Assembly (NCBI GenBank): GCA_027083475.1
Contig: JALWON010000233.1
Coordinates: 3,235-18,487, forward strand
Length of the DNA: 15,253 nt
Reading direction: 5' to 3'
DNA from: Sulfurimonas sp.
GTDB lineage: Bacteria > Campylobacterota > Campylobacteria > Campylobacterales > Sulfurimonadaceae
Under the pieces are notes generated by a model. The model was not told the origin of the DNA. It was given only the letters and a program-made list of their open reading frames with translations, and did not search any database. A program made the position numbers and the translations under genes. The number at the start of each line of letters is the position of its first letter. The first letter of the stretch is position 1. Positions 13,320-15,253 of the stretch are shown here, piece by piece.

Positions 13320-14648
13320 ATGAAACTCTATGCCCCATGGGAAAAAGCATTTAACCGTATTGCTACTCCGTTTGAGCACTTTTTGCACTCACAAACGACC
13401 ACTGGTCTCGTGCTTATGGCGATGACTGTTTTTGCACTCATTTTAGCAAACTCACCCCTGCATACCCTCTATGCACACCTTTTTCATATGAACATTGATT
13501 TTAATGTAGGCTCTTGGAAACTCTCACACTCTCTGCATCACTGGATCAATGATGGCCTTATGGCTATCTTTTTCTTTATGGTTGGTTTAGAGATAAAACG
13601 CGAAGTCCTTGTAGGAGAACTCTCAGACATCAAAGTTGCCATTTTACCGATACTCTCTGCCATAGGAGGCATGGCTATTCCTGCACTTATTTATCTCAGC
13701 ATAAACAGTGGAAGTGCAGGAGCCAATGGGTGGGGCATTCCTATGGCAACAGACATTGCGTTTGCCATTAGTGCCCTTGTCCTTTTAGGCAAACGTGTAC
13801 CCCCTGCCCTTGTGACATTTTTAGTGGCATTAGCGATTGTAGATGACCTTGGAGCTGTCCTTGTCATTGCTGTTTTTTACACACAGGAGATTCACTTTTT
13901 AGCACTTTCCCTAGCAGGAGCTGCTTTTTTAGTGATGATAGCGATGAACCGTTTTGGCATTCACTCTATTTTAGCCTATTTTCTCGTAGGAATTTTCATG
14001 TGGTTTTTTATGCTTGAATCAGGAGTGCATGCAACCATAGCAGGTGTTATTGCAGCCCTTGCCATCCCCTCAAAACCAAAACTCACCCCTGTTGATTTTA
14101 CCACACACATCAAAAATCTACTCGATGAGTACGACAACTACCCCGTAGCCACAGACCATACTATGCATGAAGAACAAAAGGCAATTTTACTCAACATTAA
14201 AGATAAAACAGATGCCGTGAGTTCCCCTTCTGCACGGCTTGAACATGATTTACATCTACCGGTTTCACTTGTTATCATCCCACTTTTTGCCCTTGCAAAC
14301 GCAGGCATTAGTATAGACTTCTCAAGTATCAGTACCACTATCATGCAGCCTGTCTCTCTTGGTATCATCTTTGGACTTATTGTTGGTAAAGTTTTAGGTA
14401 TTGGAGGGGTTGCACTGCTTGCTATCAAGCTTGGCATCGCCAAACTGCCAAAAGAGAGTAGTATAAGCCAACTCTTTGGTGTTGCCTTTTTAGGAGGCAT
14501 CGGTTTTACTATGAGTATCTTTGTTGCCGACCTTGCGTTTGCGGGGCAAGAGACTCTTATATTTCAAGCAAAAATTGGTGTTTTAATTGCCTCTTTATTA
14601 GCCGGTTTTATCGGCTATTTATGGCTTTACAACAGTGCAAAAGATTAA
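13320..14648 (+). CDS. nhaA: Na+/H+ antiporter NhaA
   Basis: An inner-membrane antiporter that expels Na+ in exchange for H+, for salt and pH homeostasis. The 442 residues form about twelve hydrophobic helices. The ion-binding pair is Asp175-Asp176 in LAIVDDLGA (Asp163/164 in E. coli). ATDIAF at 143-148 carries the Asp equivalent to E. coli Asp133, and Lys357 in GLIVGKVLG corresponds to E. coli Lys300. FFFMVGLEIKREVL (84-97) is the family hallmark. It is about 54 residues longer than E. coli NhaA, largely because of a polar, charged cytoplasmic loop around 252-312. The gene appears monocistronic, with its own promoter and no obvious terminator. Confidence 0.96.
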   Translation: MKLYAPWEKAFNRIATPFEHFLHSQTTTGLVLMAMTVFALILANSPLHTLYAHLFHMNIDFNVGSWKLSHSLHHWINDGLMAIFFFMVGLEIKREVLVGELSDIKVAILPILSAIGGMAIPALIYLSINSGSAGANGWGIPMATDIAFAISALVLLGKRVPPALVTFLVALAIVDDLGAVLVIAVFYTQEIHFLALSLAGAAFLVMIAMNRFGIHSILAYFLVGIFMWFFMLESGVHATIAGVIAALAIPSKPKLTPVDFTTHIKNLLDEYDNYPVATDHTMHEEQKAILLNIKDKTDAVSSPSARLEHDLHLPVSLVIIPLFALANAGISIDFSSISTTIMQPVSLGIIFGLIVGKVLGIGGVALLAIKLGIAKLPKESSISQLFGVAFLGGIGFTMSIFVADLAFAGQETLIFQAKIGVLIASLLAGFIGYLWLYNSAKD

Positions 14649-14660
14649 TTTTGATTATGC

Positions 14661-14666
14661 TATAAT
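14661..14666 (+). promoter_or_regulatory. -10 box of the PAS/taxis gene pair
   Basis: TTATGCTATAAT ends at 14666: a perfect -10 with TGC extension. A start near 14673 gives a leader of about 26 bases with AGTGGA (14688-14693) as a modest ribosome site. Confidence 0.65.
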
Positions 14667-14698
14667 CTCAAAAATTTTGATGAAAAAAGTGGAAAAAT

Positions 14699-15202
14699 AT
14701 GAATGCAATGCCAACCAATAAAGAAAAAAAGTTTCATGAAGATACCATCCTTGTCACGAAAACAGACCTCAAGGGTATTATCACCTATGCAAATCGTGCT
14801 TTTATCACAATAGTAGGGTATGAAGAAGCAGAACTCATTGGACAAGCACACAATATTATTCGCCATCCAGATATGCCAAAGATAATTTTTAAGTACCTTT
14901 GGGAGTATCTCCAAAACGGACTTGAAATCCATGCCTATGTCAAAAATATCTGCAAGGATGGCTCTTTTTACTGGGTCATGGCAAATGTCACACCTTCAAT
15001 AGACTATACAACAAACAAACCCATTGGCTACCACTCAGCAAGACGGCTTCCATCACCTGAAGCACTCGCTATCATTGAACCACTCTACAAACAACTCCTC
15101 CAAGCAGAAAAAAGTGGCGGTATGCACGCGAGTGAAAAAATACTCCAAAAATTACTTCAAGAAAAAGGCATGCAATATGACGAATTTATCCTCTCTTTCT
15201 AA
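14699..15202 (+). CDS. Aer/CetB-type PAS domain protein
   Basis: A 167-residue cytoplasmic protein that is almost entirely one PAS domain (about 18-115), with no membrane helix and a short helical tail. The Aer-type signature is clear: ITYANRAFITIVGY (28-41), AELIGQAHNIIRHPDMP (44-60), and KDGSFYWVMANVTP (86-99). Proteins of this kind bind FAD and sense redox or energy state. In Campylobacter, CetB is a stand-alone protein of similar size that signals through the membrane transducer CetA. The next gene starts inside this one (26-base overlap) and begins with a membrane helix, which fits a CetB/CetA-like pair. FAD binding and partner are inferred, not shown. Confidence 0.9.
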   Translation: MNAMPTNKEKKFHEDTILVTKTDLKGIITYANRAFITIVGYEEAELIGQAHNIIRHPDMPKIIFKYLWEYLQNGLEIHAYVKNICKDGSFYWVMANVTPSIDYTTNKPIGYHSARRLPSPEALAIIEPLYKQLLQAEKSGGMHASEKILQKLLQEKGMQYDEFILSF

Positions 15203-15253
15203 ACTCCACTATGCAAACTACTTGCAGATTGCTATTGTACTTATGGCACTTTT
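15177..15253 (+). CDS. 5' end of a probable membrane signalling protein
   Basis: ATG at 15177-15179 opens a frame that runs off the right edge. It begins MTNLSSLSKLHYANYLQIAI and continues into a hydrophobic stretch (IAIVLMAL), probably the first membrane helix. It overlaps the PAS gene by 26 bases in another frame, indicating tight co-expression. A methyl-accepting or CetA-like transducer would fit, but only 25 residues are visible, so the product is a guess from context. Confidence 0.55.
   Translation, partial: MTNLSSLSKLHYANYLQIAIVLMAL

Noticed and set aside
14138..14500. A 120-codon open frame opposite nhaA.
   Set aside because: Antisense shadow with low-complexity composition and no promoter or ribosome site.
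14680..14721. A 13-codon ORF (MKKVEKYECNANQ) overlapping the PAS gene start.
   Set aside because: No ribosome site, very short, and not in frame; most likely chance in AT-rich DNA.

Overview
The window is chromosomal DNA of a Campylobacterota (epsilonproteobacterial) bacterium, most likely a free-living sulfur-oxidising type such as Sulfurimonas or a relative. The basis is the family flavour of MurD, MurI, NhaA, the Alvin-type ferredoxin and the Aer/CetB-like PAS protein, the AT-rich codon use, and promoters that look like this phylum's: a TATAAT-like -10, often with TGC or TTTGG just upstream, and usually no -35. The genus is inference. Genes fill nearly all of the sequence and no intergenic stretch exceeds about 160 bases. 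I see no mobile element, CRISPR array, tRNA or rRNA.

Left part (1-4897). The 3' end of an unrecognised plus-strand gene meets a minus-strand lipid/ribosome operon read ndk - yceD (DUF177) - rpmF - plsX - fabH. PlsX makes the acyl-phosphate precursor of phospholipids and FabH starts fatty-acid elongation. They overlap by one base and share a transcript with ribosomal protein L32 and a DUF177 rRNA-accumulation factor, the classic growth-coupled arrangement. Upstream on the same strand stand a 2[4Fe-4S] ferredoxin gene and metK (S-adenosylmethionine synthetase), each with its own promoter.

Middle part (4898-11106, plus strand). A small unknown gene sits behind a near-perfect flagellar sigma-28 promoter. 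Next comes an unknown exported/bitopic membrane protein that may be read from a leaderless mRNA. Then rho - murI - murD form a tightly overlapping set (transcription termination, D-glutamate supply, D-glutamate addition to peptidoglycan precursor), followed by dnaX with a TTG start.

Right part (11091-15253). A two-gene minus-strand operon encodes a protein with a possible BRCT-like N-terminus and LRV-like 24-residue repeats, plus a MoxR-type AAA+ ATPase. The usual VWA partner is absent, and the operon's 3' end overlaps the end of dnaX by 16 bases. Divergent from it is nhaA (Na+/H+ antiporter), then a stand-alone Aer/CetB-type PAS protein overlapping by 26 bases the start of a truncated gene that begins with a probable membrane helix, reminiscent of CetB/CetA energy-taxis pairs.

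Most of the window is ordinary housekeeping. I found no clearly new multi-gene system. The best leads are the BRCT/LRV-MoxR pair, the sigma-28-driven unknown gene, an in-frame 8-codon upstream ORF in a hairpin before metK, and two candidate leaderless genes.
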